DNA of 20,549 nucleotides from an uncultured Veillonella sp. GTDB taxonomy: Bacteria > Bacillota > Negativicutes > Veillonellales > Veillonellaceae. A model generated the notes under the pieces. It saw only the letters and a list, made by a program, of their open reading frames with translations, had not been told where the DNA came from and searched no databases. Location: positions 1 through 20,549 of the forward strand of contig CAJZEE010000031.1 of the NCBI GenBank assembly GCA_915066865.1. Reading direction: 5' to 3'. Below, in pieces: positions 7,041-14,022 of the stretch (positions within the stretch are counted from its first letter, which is position 1; every line of letters starts with the position of its first letter). The position numbers were made by a program, and so were the translations under genes.

Positions 7041-7933
7041 TGACACCTTTTTTCATAGCATTACAGTTTTTAACACGTTTAAAAATCGTTAATCAAACAG
7101 AATGGTCTGTAGAAGATTTTGGTAAATCCGTTGTAGCCTTTCCCTATGTAGGCTTAATTATTGGCCTTATTTTAGCATTATTGTATGGTATATTATCACC
7201 ATTTATACCGTTAGTACCATTGATGTTAATCCTTGTGATAGCGGAATTCTTAATTACAGGTGGTCTCCATGCTGATGGCCTAATGGACACCAGTGACGGT
7301 TTATTTTCTGGACGTGAAAGGGAACGTAAGTTAGAAATTATGAAAGATAGCCGTATAGGCTCTTTTGGTGTTGTTGCTTTTGTATTTGTTACACTTTTAA
7401 AATGGCAATTATTAACAGCGATTCCAACAGCGGAATTTATTCCAATGGCACTGATTATGATGCCATTAATGAGTCGTTGGTCCCTTGTTTTGAGTATTCG
7501 ATCCTATCCCTATGCACGAGAGCAGGGAATGGGGGCTGCATTCGCTAATTTAGCACCAAAACATGTTATTACGTACAATACACTTTCAACCTTCTTTATG
7601 CCTATTGTAATATTACTAATTGGTGTAATTTTATATACCCTTTTATATGGGGTATATTCTATTTTTTCCATAGCTGATGTAGGCTATGTTGTTGGATTAG
7701 GTGTATTGGTTTACGCTACATTAGGTATTTTTCAAATCAATATTGTAAGTATGATTATTACCTATATTATCAATCGTATACTTAACCATTATATTGTTAA
7801 GCAACTTGGTGGTACTACAGGTGATACTTACGGATTTGTTGTTGAAGTTACAGAGGTTTTACTACTTTTAATTTATATTATTATATTATCTGTATTATCT
7901 GCTTCTGTGGCCTCTAATACTACGATGTTTTAA
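7040..7933 (+). CDS. cobS: Adenosylcobinamide-GDP ribazoletransferase (cobamide synthase)
   Basis: CobS joins adenosylcobinamide-GDP with an alpha-riboside phosphate lower-ligand nucleotide to give adenosylcobamide 5'-phosphate, at the cytoplasmic membrane. The 297-residue protein starts with FFIALQFLTRLK, typical of the family. It carries the polar signature GGLHADGLMDTSDGLFSG (about residues 74-91) followed by KLEIMKDSRIGSFG, thought to bind metal and substrate. Several hydrophobic helices follow, as does a C-terminal GGTTGDTYG motif. The start overlaps the cbiB stop by one base, implying coupled translation. An AT-only inverted repeat follows the stop. Confidence 0.95.
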   Translation: MTPFFIALQFLTRLKIVNQTEWSVEDFGKSVVAFPYVGLIIGLILALLYGILSPFIPLVPLMLILVIAEFLITGGLHADGLMDTSDGLFSGRERERKLEIMKDSRIGSFGVVAFVFVTLLKWQLLTAIPTAEFIPMALIMMPLMSRWSLVLSIRSYPYAREQGMGAAFANLAPKHVITYNTLSTFFMPIVILLIGVILYTLLYGVYSIFSIADVGYVVGLGVLVYATLGIFQINIVSMIITYIINRILNHYIVKQLGGTTGDTYGFVVEVTEVLLLLIYIIILSVLSASVASNTTMF

Positions 7934-7967
7934 TAATTATTTATCTATTGTTTTGTAAAAATAATTA
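7934..7967. repeat. AT-only stem-loop between cobS and the threonine kinase gene
   Basis: TAATTATTT (7934-7942) and AAATAATTA (7959-7967) form a perfect 9-bp inverted repeat with a 16-base loop. It begins right after the cobS stop, and a T-rich stretch (7971-7979) follows 3 bases later. The stem has no G or C pairs, so any terminator would be weak. It may cause partial termination or protect the 3' end within the operon. Confidence 0.35.
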
Positions 7968-7985
7968 CTATTTTTGTTTAATGCG

Positions 7986-7992
7986 AAAGGAG
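7986..7992 (+). promoter_or_regulatory. Ribosome-binding site deciding the threonine kinase start
   Basis: AAAGGAG lies 6 bases before GTG 7999 and downstream of the rival ATG at 7981, which itself lacks a Shine-Dalgarno site. The site therefore favours the GTG. Confidence 0.7.
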
Positions 7993-7998
7993 TTTAAT

Positions 7999-8883
7999 GT
8001 GACCTATTATGTAAGAGCCCCAGGTACATGTGGGGAATTTCTACAAGGTTCTATTAATGGCCAGTCATTTTTAGTGACTTGTCCTATTAATCGTTACTCC
8101 TACGCATTAAGTAATGTAAAACATCCATTTTCAAAACATTATTGTGCATTACAACCTAAGTCAGCTCTGGCAAGACAATTAGTACAACGATTATTAAAGA
8201 AAAATAATAAAGATCAAACTTGTCCACCTGTATATGTACGTTCTGACATTATACAAGGTAAAGGAATGGCTTCAAGTTCTGCGGATATTTCTGTAACGGC
8301 TATGGCTACTGCTTTAGCTATGGATTATAATTTATCACTAAAAGAACTAGAACAAATCTGTTTATCCGTAGAACCTACAGATGCTTCATTTTACCAAGGT
8401 GTAACGCAGTTTGATTATATTAAAGGTACTATTTCTCAACCACTAGGAATGTGTCCGCCATTGAAAATTCTTGTATTTGATGAAGGCGGTAGTATAGATA
8501 CCATTACCTTTAATCAACAAGTAGATTTACAAACTAAAATTTTAGAAAAAGAGTCTATTATACGTGAGTCACTAGATTTATTTAAACGAGGCTTAAATAC
8601 ACATGATATCAATTTAATTGGTCAAGCAGCTACATTGAGTGCTTTTGGTAATCAACGCATACTATATAAAGCAAACTTATATGATTTTCACGATATAGGT
8701 AATTACTATAACAGTGTTGGTACAATCATAGCTCATAGTGGTACCATAATGGGACTTCTATTTCCCGTAGATTATGGTCGCATTGATGATTGTAAGCAAG
8801 AAATCATACGTAAGTTACCTCACTTATCCTATGTGGATACAGTAGAAACCACAAATGAAGGATTAACCTATATTAAACGATAA
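7999..8883 (+). CDS. L-threonine kinase, PduX-like (GHMP family)
   Basis: PduX-type kinases phosphorylate L-threonine to O-phospho-L-threonine, the substrate of CobD in building the aminopropanol linker of cobamides. The protein begins YYVRAPGTCGEFLQG, a pattern seen in PduX, and has the GHMP phosphate-binding loop GKGMASSSADISV (about residues 89-101). PTDASFYQG is a third family block. Length from GTG 7999 is 294 residues, close to PduX. In-frame ATG codons at 7981 and 7948 would add 6 or 17 residues but lack ribosome-binding sites. Its place directly before cobD strongly supports threonine, rather than another GHMP substrate, as the target. The family is secure; the substrate rests on similarity plus context. 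Confidence 0.88.
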   Translation: MTYYVRAPGTCGEFLQGSINGQSFLVTCPINRYSYALSNVKHPFSKHYCALQPKSALARQLVQRLLKKNNKDQTCPPVYVRSDIIQGKGMASSSADISVTAMATALAMDYNLSLKELEQICLSVEPTDASFYQGVTQFDYIKGTISQPLGMCPPLKILVFDEGGSIDTITFNQQVDLQTKILEKESIIRESLDLFKRGLNTHDINLIGQAATLSAFGNQRILYKANLYDFHDIGNYYNSVGTIIAHSGTIMGLLFPVDYGRIDDCKQEIIRKLPHLSYVDTVETTNEGLTYIKR

Positions 8884-8907
8884 TATATTTAATAGAAAGA
8901 GAATTAA

Positions 8908-10038
8908 ATGTCTAAGATACATGGGGGCAATATATTTCAGTTTGCCCATGAACAACGAATTGAACCATATGAGGTGGTCGACTTTAGCGCTAATATTAAT
9001 CCCCTTGGACCTAGTCAACGTGGATTAGATGCATTAAATGCACAATTACGCTATATTTCTCATTACCCTGATGCTACCAATGATGATGTATTAAATGCTA
9101 TTGCTGATACATATGGAATGGATAAACATCAAATTATAGTTGGTAATGGTGCAGCCGAGCTATTATATGCTATTTGCCGTTTACCTGGATATACAGGTGC
9201 TTTTGTACCAGCACCAGGATTTTCTGAGTATAAAGAGGCTCTTGAAGCAAGTAAGATTCCTGTACGTGATATTTTTTATCGACCTCGGGAAGATGATAAT
9301 GGAAAACCTTATTTTGAGGTACCATATTTGGCATTAGAAACCTTTGCAGCTGAACTAAAAGGGCAAGATGGTCGCATCATTGTATTTTTAGGTAATCCTA
9401 ATAATCCAGATGGTACATTACTTGATAAAGATCATATTCGCACTGTAGCGAGCATGTTGAAAGATGCAAATAGCTTACTTGTTATAGATGAATCATTTAT
9501 CGATTTTGTTGGAAATGATCCATTACAAGATAATGAGCATTCTATGCGCTCTTTAGTAAATGAATTCGATAATATCATCGTAGTTCATTCTTTCACAAAA
9601 TTCTATGCTGTACCTGGTTTACGCATTGGTGCCGCTTTTACTAACAAAACATTAATTACTCAATTACAGCAATATATCCCTAGTTGGTCTGTAAATACAT
9701 TAGCGCAAGCATATACAAAGGCTGCCTTGAATGATGTGGATTACATTAAGCGAACTAAACAAGAATTAAATGAAGAAATAGCATTCATGTACAATGCAGT
9801 AGATGCTATAGAAGGAATTACTGTATATCCACCTTCAGCTAATTTTATTTTGTTCCAAGTTAATCAAGAAGGAATTACAGCAAACTATATTAATGAAGAG
9901 CTAAAAAAATATAATATGATTGTGCGCAATTGTGACTCCTATGTAGGTTTAACTAATCATTGGGTACGCATTGCTATTAAAGATCATGATACTAATATTA
10001 AACTGGTGGATAAACTGACAAATATTTTGAAAGTATAG
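8908..10038 (+). CDS. cobD: L-threonine-O-3-phosphate decarboxylase (PLP enzyme)
   Basis: CobD decarboxylates threonine phosphate to (R)-1-amino-2-propanol phosphate, which CbiB attaches to cobyric acid. The 376-residue protein is a fold-type I PLP enzyme. It opens with IHGGNIFQFA and VDFSANINPLGP (residues 24-35), the hallmark separating CobD from histidinol-phosphate aminotransferase (HisC). Asp194 in LLVIDESFIDF and Lys231 in VVHSFTKFYAVPGLRIG are the expected cofactor-binding aspartate and Schiff-base lysine. GNPNNPDG is at residues 162-169. The ribosome-binding site (GAAAGAGA, ~8895-8902) is modest. HisC is the main alternative, but the N-terminal motif and the neighbouring kinase and CbiB genes argue for CobD. 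Confidence 0.93.
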   Translation: MSKIHGGNIFQFAHEQRIEPYEVVDFSANINPLGPSQRGLDALNAQLRYISHYPDATNDDVLNAIADTYGMDKHQIIVGNGAAELLYAICRLPGYTGAFVPAPGFSEYKEALEASKIPVRDIFYRPREDDNGKPYFEVPYLALETFAAELKGQDGRIIVFLGNPNNPDGTLLDKDHIRTVASMLKDANSLLVIDESFIDFVGNDPLQDNEHSMRSLVNEFDNIIVVHSFTKFYAVPGLRIGAAFTNKTLITQLQQYIPSWSVNTLAQAYTKAALNDVDYIKRTKQELNEEIAFMYNAVDAIEGITVYPPSANFILFQVNQEGITANYINEELKKYNMIVRNCDSYVGLTNHWVRIAIKDHDTNIKLVDKLTNILKV

Positions 10039-10045
10039 GAAGATT

Positions 10046-10684
10046 ATGAAGACATTATATATTGTGCGTCATGGTGAAACTGATTGGAATAAAATGGGGA
10101 AATATCAAGGTATTACAGATATTCCCCTCAATGAAAACGGTTTGAATCAAGCTAAAGCATGTGGTAATGCCCTTAAAGATGTTACCTTTGACCGTATCTT
10201 ATCTAGTGATTTAAGTCGTGCCTTAGTTACAGCCGAAACGATTCGAGGTGACCGCACAACATCTATTACAGTAGATAAACGATTGCGAGAGCTTAATTTT
10301 GGAGACTGGGAAGCTATGCTATTTTCAGACATTGAAGCACGTTGGCCCGGCCTTATTGATGAGATGTATTTGCGGCCTCATCTTGTAAAAGTACCAAATG
10401 GCGAAAGCTTTAAAGATTTGCAAGATCGTGCCTGGGCAGGTCTGGAAGAATTCCTCAATGTTAATGATGAGGAAGAGACTCTTTTAATAGCATGTCATGG
10501 CGGAACAATTAGAACCTTATTATGTAAATTATTAGATATTTCTATTAGTCATTGTTGGAATTTTAGCCAAGGTAATACAGCTATTAATCGAATTTTCTAT
10601 AATGGTATGGGCGAATACGATCATAATATTTTGAATTTGCTCAATGATACAGCTCATGTTGAATTACTCCAAGGACATGTATGA
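10046..10684 (+). CDS. cobC: Alpha-ribazole phosphatase / histidine phosphatase family
   Basis: CobC removes the 5'-phosphate from the alpha-riboside nucleotide or from adenosylcobamide phosphate, the last step of nucleotide-loop assembly. The 212-residue protein has the phosphohistidine motif YIVRHGETDWN with His9, flanking Arg8 and Arg58, the acid Glu82 in LRELNFGDWE, and the second histidine His151 in ACHGGTIR. RHGETDWN and FGDWE are shared with phosphoglycerate-mutase-like phosphatases of broad specificity. The cobamide role therefore rests mainly on being seventh in the operon. AGGA at 10037-10040 overlaps the cobD stop. The 3' end overlaps rsuA by 4 bases. Confidence 0.85.
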   Translation: MKTLYIVRHGETDWNKMGKYQGITDIPLNENGLNQAKACGNALKDVTFDRILSSDLSRALVTAETIRGDRTTSITVDKRLRELNFGDWEAMLFSDIEARWPGLIDEMYLRPHLVKVPNGESFKDLQDRAWAGLEEFLNVNDEEETLLIACHGGTIRTLLCKLLDISISHCWNFSQGNTAINRIFYNGMGEYDHNILNLLNDTAHVELLQGHV

Positions 10685-11382
10685 TGAGACTCGATAAATT
10701 ATTGGCTAATAAAGCTTATGGCAGTCGAAAAGAAGTTCATCAACTCTTAAAGGATCAAAGAGTTACTATTAATGGTGAAATAACAACAAAAAAAGATATC
10801 CACGTTGATATTGAATCTGATGTAATAATGGTTGATGGACAAGTGGTTAATACTAAGCAGCAGTATTATGTAAAATTTCATAAACCCAAAGGCTATGTTA
10901 CAGCTGTGGAGGATCCAAAGCATCCTGTTGTAATGGATTTATTGCCACCTGAATATATTAAAATGGGGGTAGTTCCAATCGGAAGATTAGACAAGGATAC
11001 AGAAGGATTACTGTTGCTTACCAATGATGGTGTTTGGGGACACTCAATCATCAATGGTAATAAACATGTATCCAAGGTTTATTACGTAGAATATGATGGT
11101 GAGTTAACAGAAGAAGGAATTCAACGTATAAAAGAGGGGATTGTACTAGGTGACGGAACTCATTGCAAGCCTGCTTTAATTGATGTTGTATCTTCTCAAT
11201 CTCTGCATATTACCATTGAAGAAGGCAAATATCATCAAGTAAAACGTATGATTGGTGCAGCAGGCGGTACTGTTACATATTTAAAACGGTTAACTATAGG
11301 CCATATAGATTTAACCGGCATAGAAGAGGTTGGTTCTATACAGGACTTAACCATTGGTGATATAGAGGCTTTCAAAAAATAG
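10681..11382 (+). CDS. rsuA: rRNA pseudouridine synthase, RsuA/RluB family
   Basis: Members isomerise a single uridine to pseudouridine in rRNA; RsuA acts at 16S position 516 (E. coli numbering), RluB at 23S 2605. The 233-residue protein has an N-terminal S4 RNA-binding domain (RLDKLLANKAYGSRKEV, residues 3-19). The catalytic domain has PIGRLDKDTEGLLLLTNDG (99-117), with Asp104 as the catalytic aspartate. EEGKYHQVKRMIGAAGG near the C-terminus is the usual second motif. The start is ATG 10681 or ATG 10684; both overlap the cobC stop. AAGGA at 10671-10675 serves either. Which rRNA site is modified cannot be told from sequence. Its location at the end of a cobamide operon is functionally unrelated as far as is known. 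Confidence 0.93.
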   Translation: MMRLDKLLANKAYGSRKEVHQLLKDQRVTINGEITTKKDIHVDIESDVIMVDGQVVNTKQQYYVKFHKPKGYVTAVEDPKHPVVMDLLPPEYIKMGVVPIGRLDKDTEGLLLLTNDGVWGHSIINGNKHVSKVYYVEYDGELTEEGIQRIKEGIVLGDGTHCKPALIDVVSSQSLHITIEEGKYHQVKRMIGAAGGTVTYLKRLTIGHIDLTGIEEVGSIQDLTIGDIEAFKK

Positions 11383-11414
11383 CATAAAATTCTATTCAAT
11401 ATAGGTATTTTATG
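11383..11414 (+). repeat. Imperfect stem-loop after rsuA
   Basis: CATAAAAT (11383-11390) pairs with ATTTTATG (11407-11414). An inner CTAT/ATAG stem (11392-11395 with 11401-11404) closes a 5-base loop, with a small internal mismatch. No T-run follows, so it is at best a weak terminator at the end of the cobamide operon. It occupies half of the 70-base gap before the peptidase gene. Confidence 0.4.
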
Positions 11415-11440
11415 GTAAGATTAATTGTACTTTATAGACT

Positions 11441-11445
11441 AGGAG
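11441..11445 (+). promoter_or_regulatory. Ribosome-binding site deciding the peptidase start
   Basis: AGGAG is only 1 base before ATG 11447 but 7 bases before ATG 11453. The second ATG is therefore the likely start. Confidence 0.7.
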
Positions 11446-11452
11446 CATGATT

Positions 11453-12526
11453 ATGAATGGTTTAAATCTGCTACAACAGTATATTAAAGAGCAAGAATTA
11501 ACAGGCGTCATTTTGATGAGCCCTATAAATTTACATTATTTTGCTGGTTTTACTGGTACTACAGGCTTTGCTATCATTACACAAGATAAAGCCTTTATGA
11601 TTACTGATTTCAGATATACTGAGCAAGCTACAAAACAATGTGAAGGATATACAGTCATTCAATATGAATCCTCTGTTATGGATACTCTTGTAGATATATT
11701 CAATGAGCATCATATTCACGAAGGTTTATTCGGTATTGAAGGCAAGCAAATGCCGGTAGATACGTATGAAACCTTATGTGATACATTAGATGAACGCTTT
11801 AATTTTACTTCTATCAATTTTGCTAAACTACGAGCAGTTAAGCGAGAAGATGAATTAGAATTATTGCGAAAAGCTGCTAAAATTGGTGACGACGCCTTTG
11901 CTGCATTATTACCACAATTAAAGGTAGGAATGACAGAAAACGAAGTGCGCATCATATTAGAAACAGAAATGTTAAAACGTGGATCAGAGGAGCCTTCCTT
12001 TGCAACCATCGTTGCTTCTGGTAACCGTTCTAGTATGCCTCATGGTGTAGCTAGTGATAAGGTCATTGAAGCAGGTGATTTTATTACCTTCGACTTTGGC
12101 TCCGTATATAAGGGTTACCATTCCGATATGACTAGAACTATTGTAATGGGTCCTGCCTCTGAATTACAAAAAAAGCTGTATAGTATAGTTTTAGAAGCAC
12201 AAAAACGCGGCGTAGCTGCTGTTCGGGCTGGTATTACCGGTAAAGAACTCGATGCAGTATGTCGTGATTATATCAAAGAACATGGATATACCAAGGAATT
12301 TAATCACGGTACTGGTCATGGCGTAGGTCTCGAGATTCACGAAGAACCAGTGGCTAATACAAAATCCGATACGGTATTTACAGAAAATATGATCATTACG
12401 GTAGAGCCTGGTATTTATATTACAGGTACTATCGGATTGAGAATAGAGGATAGTGTCATCGTCAAATCTGACGGCTATGAGGTGTTGACACATAGTCCAA
12501 AAGAGTTAATTGAAATAGGTATTTAG
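11453..12526 (+). CDS. pepP: Xaa-Pro peptidase (M24 metallopeptidase family)
   Basis: These cytoplasmic dinuclear metal enzymes remove an N-terminal residue before proline or split Xaa-Pro dipeptides. The 357-residue protein has a creatinase-like N-terminal domain (to ~125, with ILMSPINLHYFAGFTG) and a pita-bread catalytic domain. All five metal ligands are visible: Asp214 (ITFDFGS), Asp225 (HSDMTR), His289 (GTGHGVG), Glu318 (ITVEPGIY) and Glu332 (LRIEDSV). An in-frame ATG at 11447 is too close to the Shine-Dalgarno site. It lies 15 bases before efp, as in many Firmicutes, and probably shares its transcript. Aminopeptidase P and prolidase (PepQ) cannot be separated with certainty; size and efp linkage match the YqhT-type proteins. 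Confidence 0.92.
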   Translation: MNGLNLLQQYIKEQELTGVILMSPINLHYFAGFTGTTGFAIITQDKAFMITDFRYTEQATKQCEGYTVIQYESSVMDTLVDIFNEHHIHEGLFGIEGKQMPVDTYETLCDTLDERFNFTSINFAKLRAVKREDELELLRKAAKIGDDAFAALLPQLKVGMTENEVRIILETEMLKRGSEEPSFATIVASGNRSSMPHGVASDKVIEAGDFITFDFGSVYKGYHSDMTRTIVMGPASELQKKLYSIVLEAQKRGVAAVRAGITGKELDAVCRDYIKEHGYTKEFNHGTGHGVGLEIHEEPVANTKSDTVFTENMIITVEPGIYITGTIGLRIEDSVIVKSDGYEVLTHSPKELIEIGI

Positions 12527-12541
12527 AAGGAGAAGAGTTAG

Positions 12542-13099
12542 ATGATTTCCAGTAATGATTTTCGTCCAGGTGTAACCGTTGAAATCGACGGTAATGTATG
12601 GCAAGTAGTTGATTTCCAACACGTTAAACCAGGTAAAGGTGCTGCATTCGTACGTACTAAAATGAAAAATTTGCAAACTGGTTCTGTAGTAGAACGTACG
12701 TTCAATGCTGGTGAAAAAGTGCCTAAAGCACATGTTGACCGTCGTCGTATGCAATACTTATACGAATCTGATGGCGCTTACACATTCATGGATAACGAAA
12801 CTTACGATCAAGTTGAACTTAACCTTGAACAACTAGGTGATGCTAAAAACTTCCTTCTTGAAAATATGGAAGTATCCATCATGTTCTTCCAAGGTATCGT
12901 AATCGGTATCGATTTACCTGTAGCTGTTGAACTTCGAGTAGTTGAAACAGACCCTGGTATCCGTGGTGATACTGCAACTGGTGGTAACAAACCAGCTGTA
13001 TTGGAAACAGGCTACACTGTAAAAGTACCTCTCTTCATTGAAGTAGATGATGTACTTCGTATTGATACTCGTACAGGTCAATACATCGAACGTGCCTAA
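12542..13099 (+). CDS. efp: Elongation factor P
   Basis: EF-P binds stalled ribosomes between the P and E sites and speeds peptide bond formation at polyproline stretches. The 185-residue protein has the normal three-domain length. The modification loop reads KPGKGAAFVRTK with Lys32 at the tip, the position modified in EF-P of Bacillus; no modification enzyme gene is in the window. The C-terminal signature appears as ETDPGIRGDTATGG (about residues 137-150). AGAAGGAGA just upstream gives a strong start at ATG 12542. Codon use is more biased (GTA, CGT, GAA) than in neighbours, as expected for a highly expressed gene. Transcription may in part end at the stem-loops that follow. Confidence 0.98.
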   Translation: MISSNDFRPGVTVEIDGNVWQVVDFQHVKPGKGAAFVRTKMKNLQTGSVVERTFNAGEKVPKAHVDRRRMQYLYESDGAYTFMDNETYDQVELNLEQLGDAKNFLLENMEVSIMFFQGIVIGIDLPVAVELRVVETDPGIRGDTATGGNKPAVLETGYTVKVPLFIEVDDVLRIDTRTGQYIERA

Positions 13100-13110
13100 T
13101 ACTTATTGAT

Positions 13111-13156
13111 ATGTATTGGGGCTAGATCTTTTCATGGAATCTGATTCCCCATATAT
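13111..13156 (+). other. Bulged stem-loop in the efp-asp23 gap
   Basis: GGGG (13118-13121) pairs with CCCC (13147-13150). The stem is extended on the outside by five to six A-T and G-T pairs (13111-13117 with 13151-13156, one bulged T) and on the inside by AGAT/ATCT (13124-13127 with 13139-13142). No T-run follows. It could be the 3' end structure of the efp message or part of a regulatory leader for the next genes. Confidence 0.4.
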
Positions 13157-13172
13157 CTAACATTTGCACTGT

Positions 13173-13220
13173 AAGCACTTGTCGTCTATGTAATTATATA
13201 TAGGGACAAGTGCTTTTTTT
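13173..13220 (+). terminator. Intrinsic terminator / possible attenuator just before asp23
   Basis: AAGCACTTGTC (13173-13183) pairs perfectly with GACAAGTGCTT (13205-13215), followed by a run of seven T (13214-13220). The intervening bases extend the hairpin with a second stem (13186-13192 with 13197-13203, one G-T pair) and an ATTA loop. The T-run ends only 13 bases before the next start codon, and I see no convincing promoter after it. The downstream genes therefore need read-through or regulated antitermination. Confidence 0.8.
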
Positions 13221-13233
13221 GAAAGAGGCCAGT

Positions 13234-13614
13234 ATGACCAAGAAAAATACTGAACTAGAGTCTGGTAAAATTAAGATTAGTGAAGATGTATATGCTACGA
13301 TTGTTACTATAGCAGCGCTTGAAACAAAGGGTATACATCATATGAGTTCTACTTTTAATGATGATGTAAATGCCTTCTTTAGACGTAAATCTGATTATGA
13401 AGGTGTAAAGATATCATTTAACGATGAAGGAGCTCTTTCTGTAACATTATATGTTTGCATTCAGTATGGATATCGTATTCCTGATGTGGCTTTACGTTTA
13501 CAAGAACGTATAAAAACGGCTTTAGTTTCTTATACAGAAATTGAAGTTCAAACTATTGATGTAGTGGTACAAGACATTATTTTTGATGATTTAGTAACAC
13601 CATCACAGCCTTAG
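13234..13614 (+). CDS. Asp23/Gls24 family protein (first of two)
   Basis: Asp23 proteins (PF03780) are small cytosolic or membrane-associated proteins linked to alkaline or envelope stress in Firmicutes; their biochemical role is not settled. The 126-residue protein shows the family pattern. KIKISEDVYATIVTIAALETKGIHH is the typical start (quoted here as KIKISEDVYATIV then TIAALETKGIHH). VTLYVCIQYGYRIPDVALRLQERIK follows as ITLYV-type strand plus helix, and EVQTIDVVVQDIIFD is the closing strand. There is no transmembrane segment. I chose ATG 13234 because AAAGAGG (13222-13228) precedes it by 5 bases; an in-frame GTG at 13210 lies inside the terminator stem. It follows a strong terminator and is 12 bases from its paralogue. 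Confidence 0.9.
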   Translation: MTKKNTELESGKIKISEDVYATIVTIAALETKGIHHMSSTFNDDVNAFFRRKSDYEGVKISFNDEGALSVTLYVCIQYGYRIPDVALRLQERIKTALVSYTEIEVQTIDVVVQDIIFDDLVTPSQP

Positions 13615-13626
13615 GAGAGAATCTAT

Positions 13627-14022
13627 ATGAGTTCAGATAAAGAATTAAACTACGGATTAGATATGGATACTATTAATATTGCAGACTCTGTCATCATAGA
13701 TGTAGCAACAAAAACTTTAACCACTATACCAGGTATTCATTCTTTAAGCCCTCGCTTTTACGATGAACTAGTAGAGGGTATTACACATGCCTTTGGTCAA
13801 CGCAGTTTACCAGGTATTAATGTTAAACATCGTAAAGATTTTATTGAAGTCAATATTTATATTAAAGCATTATATGGATACAATTTAATTGAATTATCCA
13901 AACAGTTGCAGTTAGAAATCAAACAAACCTTAAAGAATATGCTTGATCTTAATCATGTTAAGGTTGATGTTCATATTGAAGGTATTGTTAAAGAAAAGGA
14001 GCCAACTCCACATGGTAATTAA
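13627..14022 (+). CDS. Asp23/Gls24 family protein (second, divergent copy)
   Basis: This 131-residue protein is a second, more divergent Asp23-like protein. It shares the order of elements with the upstream gene: INIADSVIIDVATKTLTTIPGIHSL at the start, VNIYIKALYGYNLIELSKQLQ in the middle, and NHVKVDVHIEGIV at the end (segments matching the family's strand-helix pattern). The central RFYDELVEGITHAFGQRSLPG loop parallels the FFRRKSDYEG region of the first copy. There is no membrane segment. The two may form heteromers, by inference from tandem arrangement only. AGGAGA at 13612-13617 supports ATG 13627. The 3' end overlaps nusB by 11 bases. Asp23 genes next to nusB are common in Firmicutes. Confidence 0.82.
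   Translation: MSSDKELNYGLDMDTINIADSVIIDVATKTLTTIPGIHSLSPRFYDELVEGITHAFGQRSLPGINVKHRKDFIEVNIYIKALYGYNLIELSKQLQLEIKQTLKNMLDLNHVKVDVHIEGIVKEKEPTPHGN

Noticed and set aside
9140..9337. A 65-codon plus-strand open frame inside cobD in another frame
   Set aside because: It lies wholly inside the conserved cobD coding sequence, without a ribosome-binding site or recognisable motif.
12191..12754. Minus-strand open frames across the peptidase-efp junction
   Set aside because: Both are antisense to well-identified genes, have no family motifs and no sensible ribosome-binding sites.
13943..14011. An N-terminal extension of NusB by 23 residues
   Set aside because: The extension overlaps the Asp23 gene out of frame and does not resemble NusB. 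ATG 14012 starts the conserved sequence and follows AAAAGGAG.
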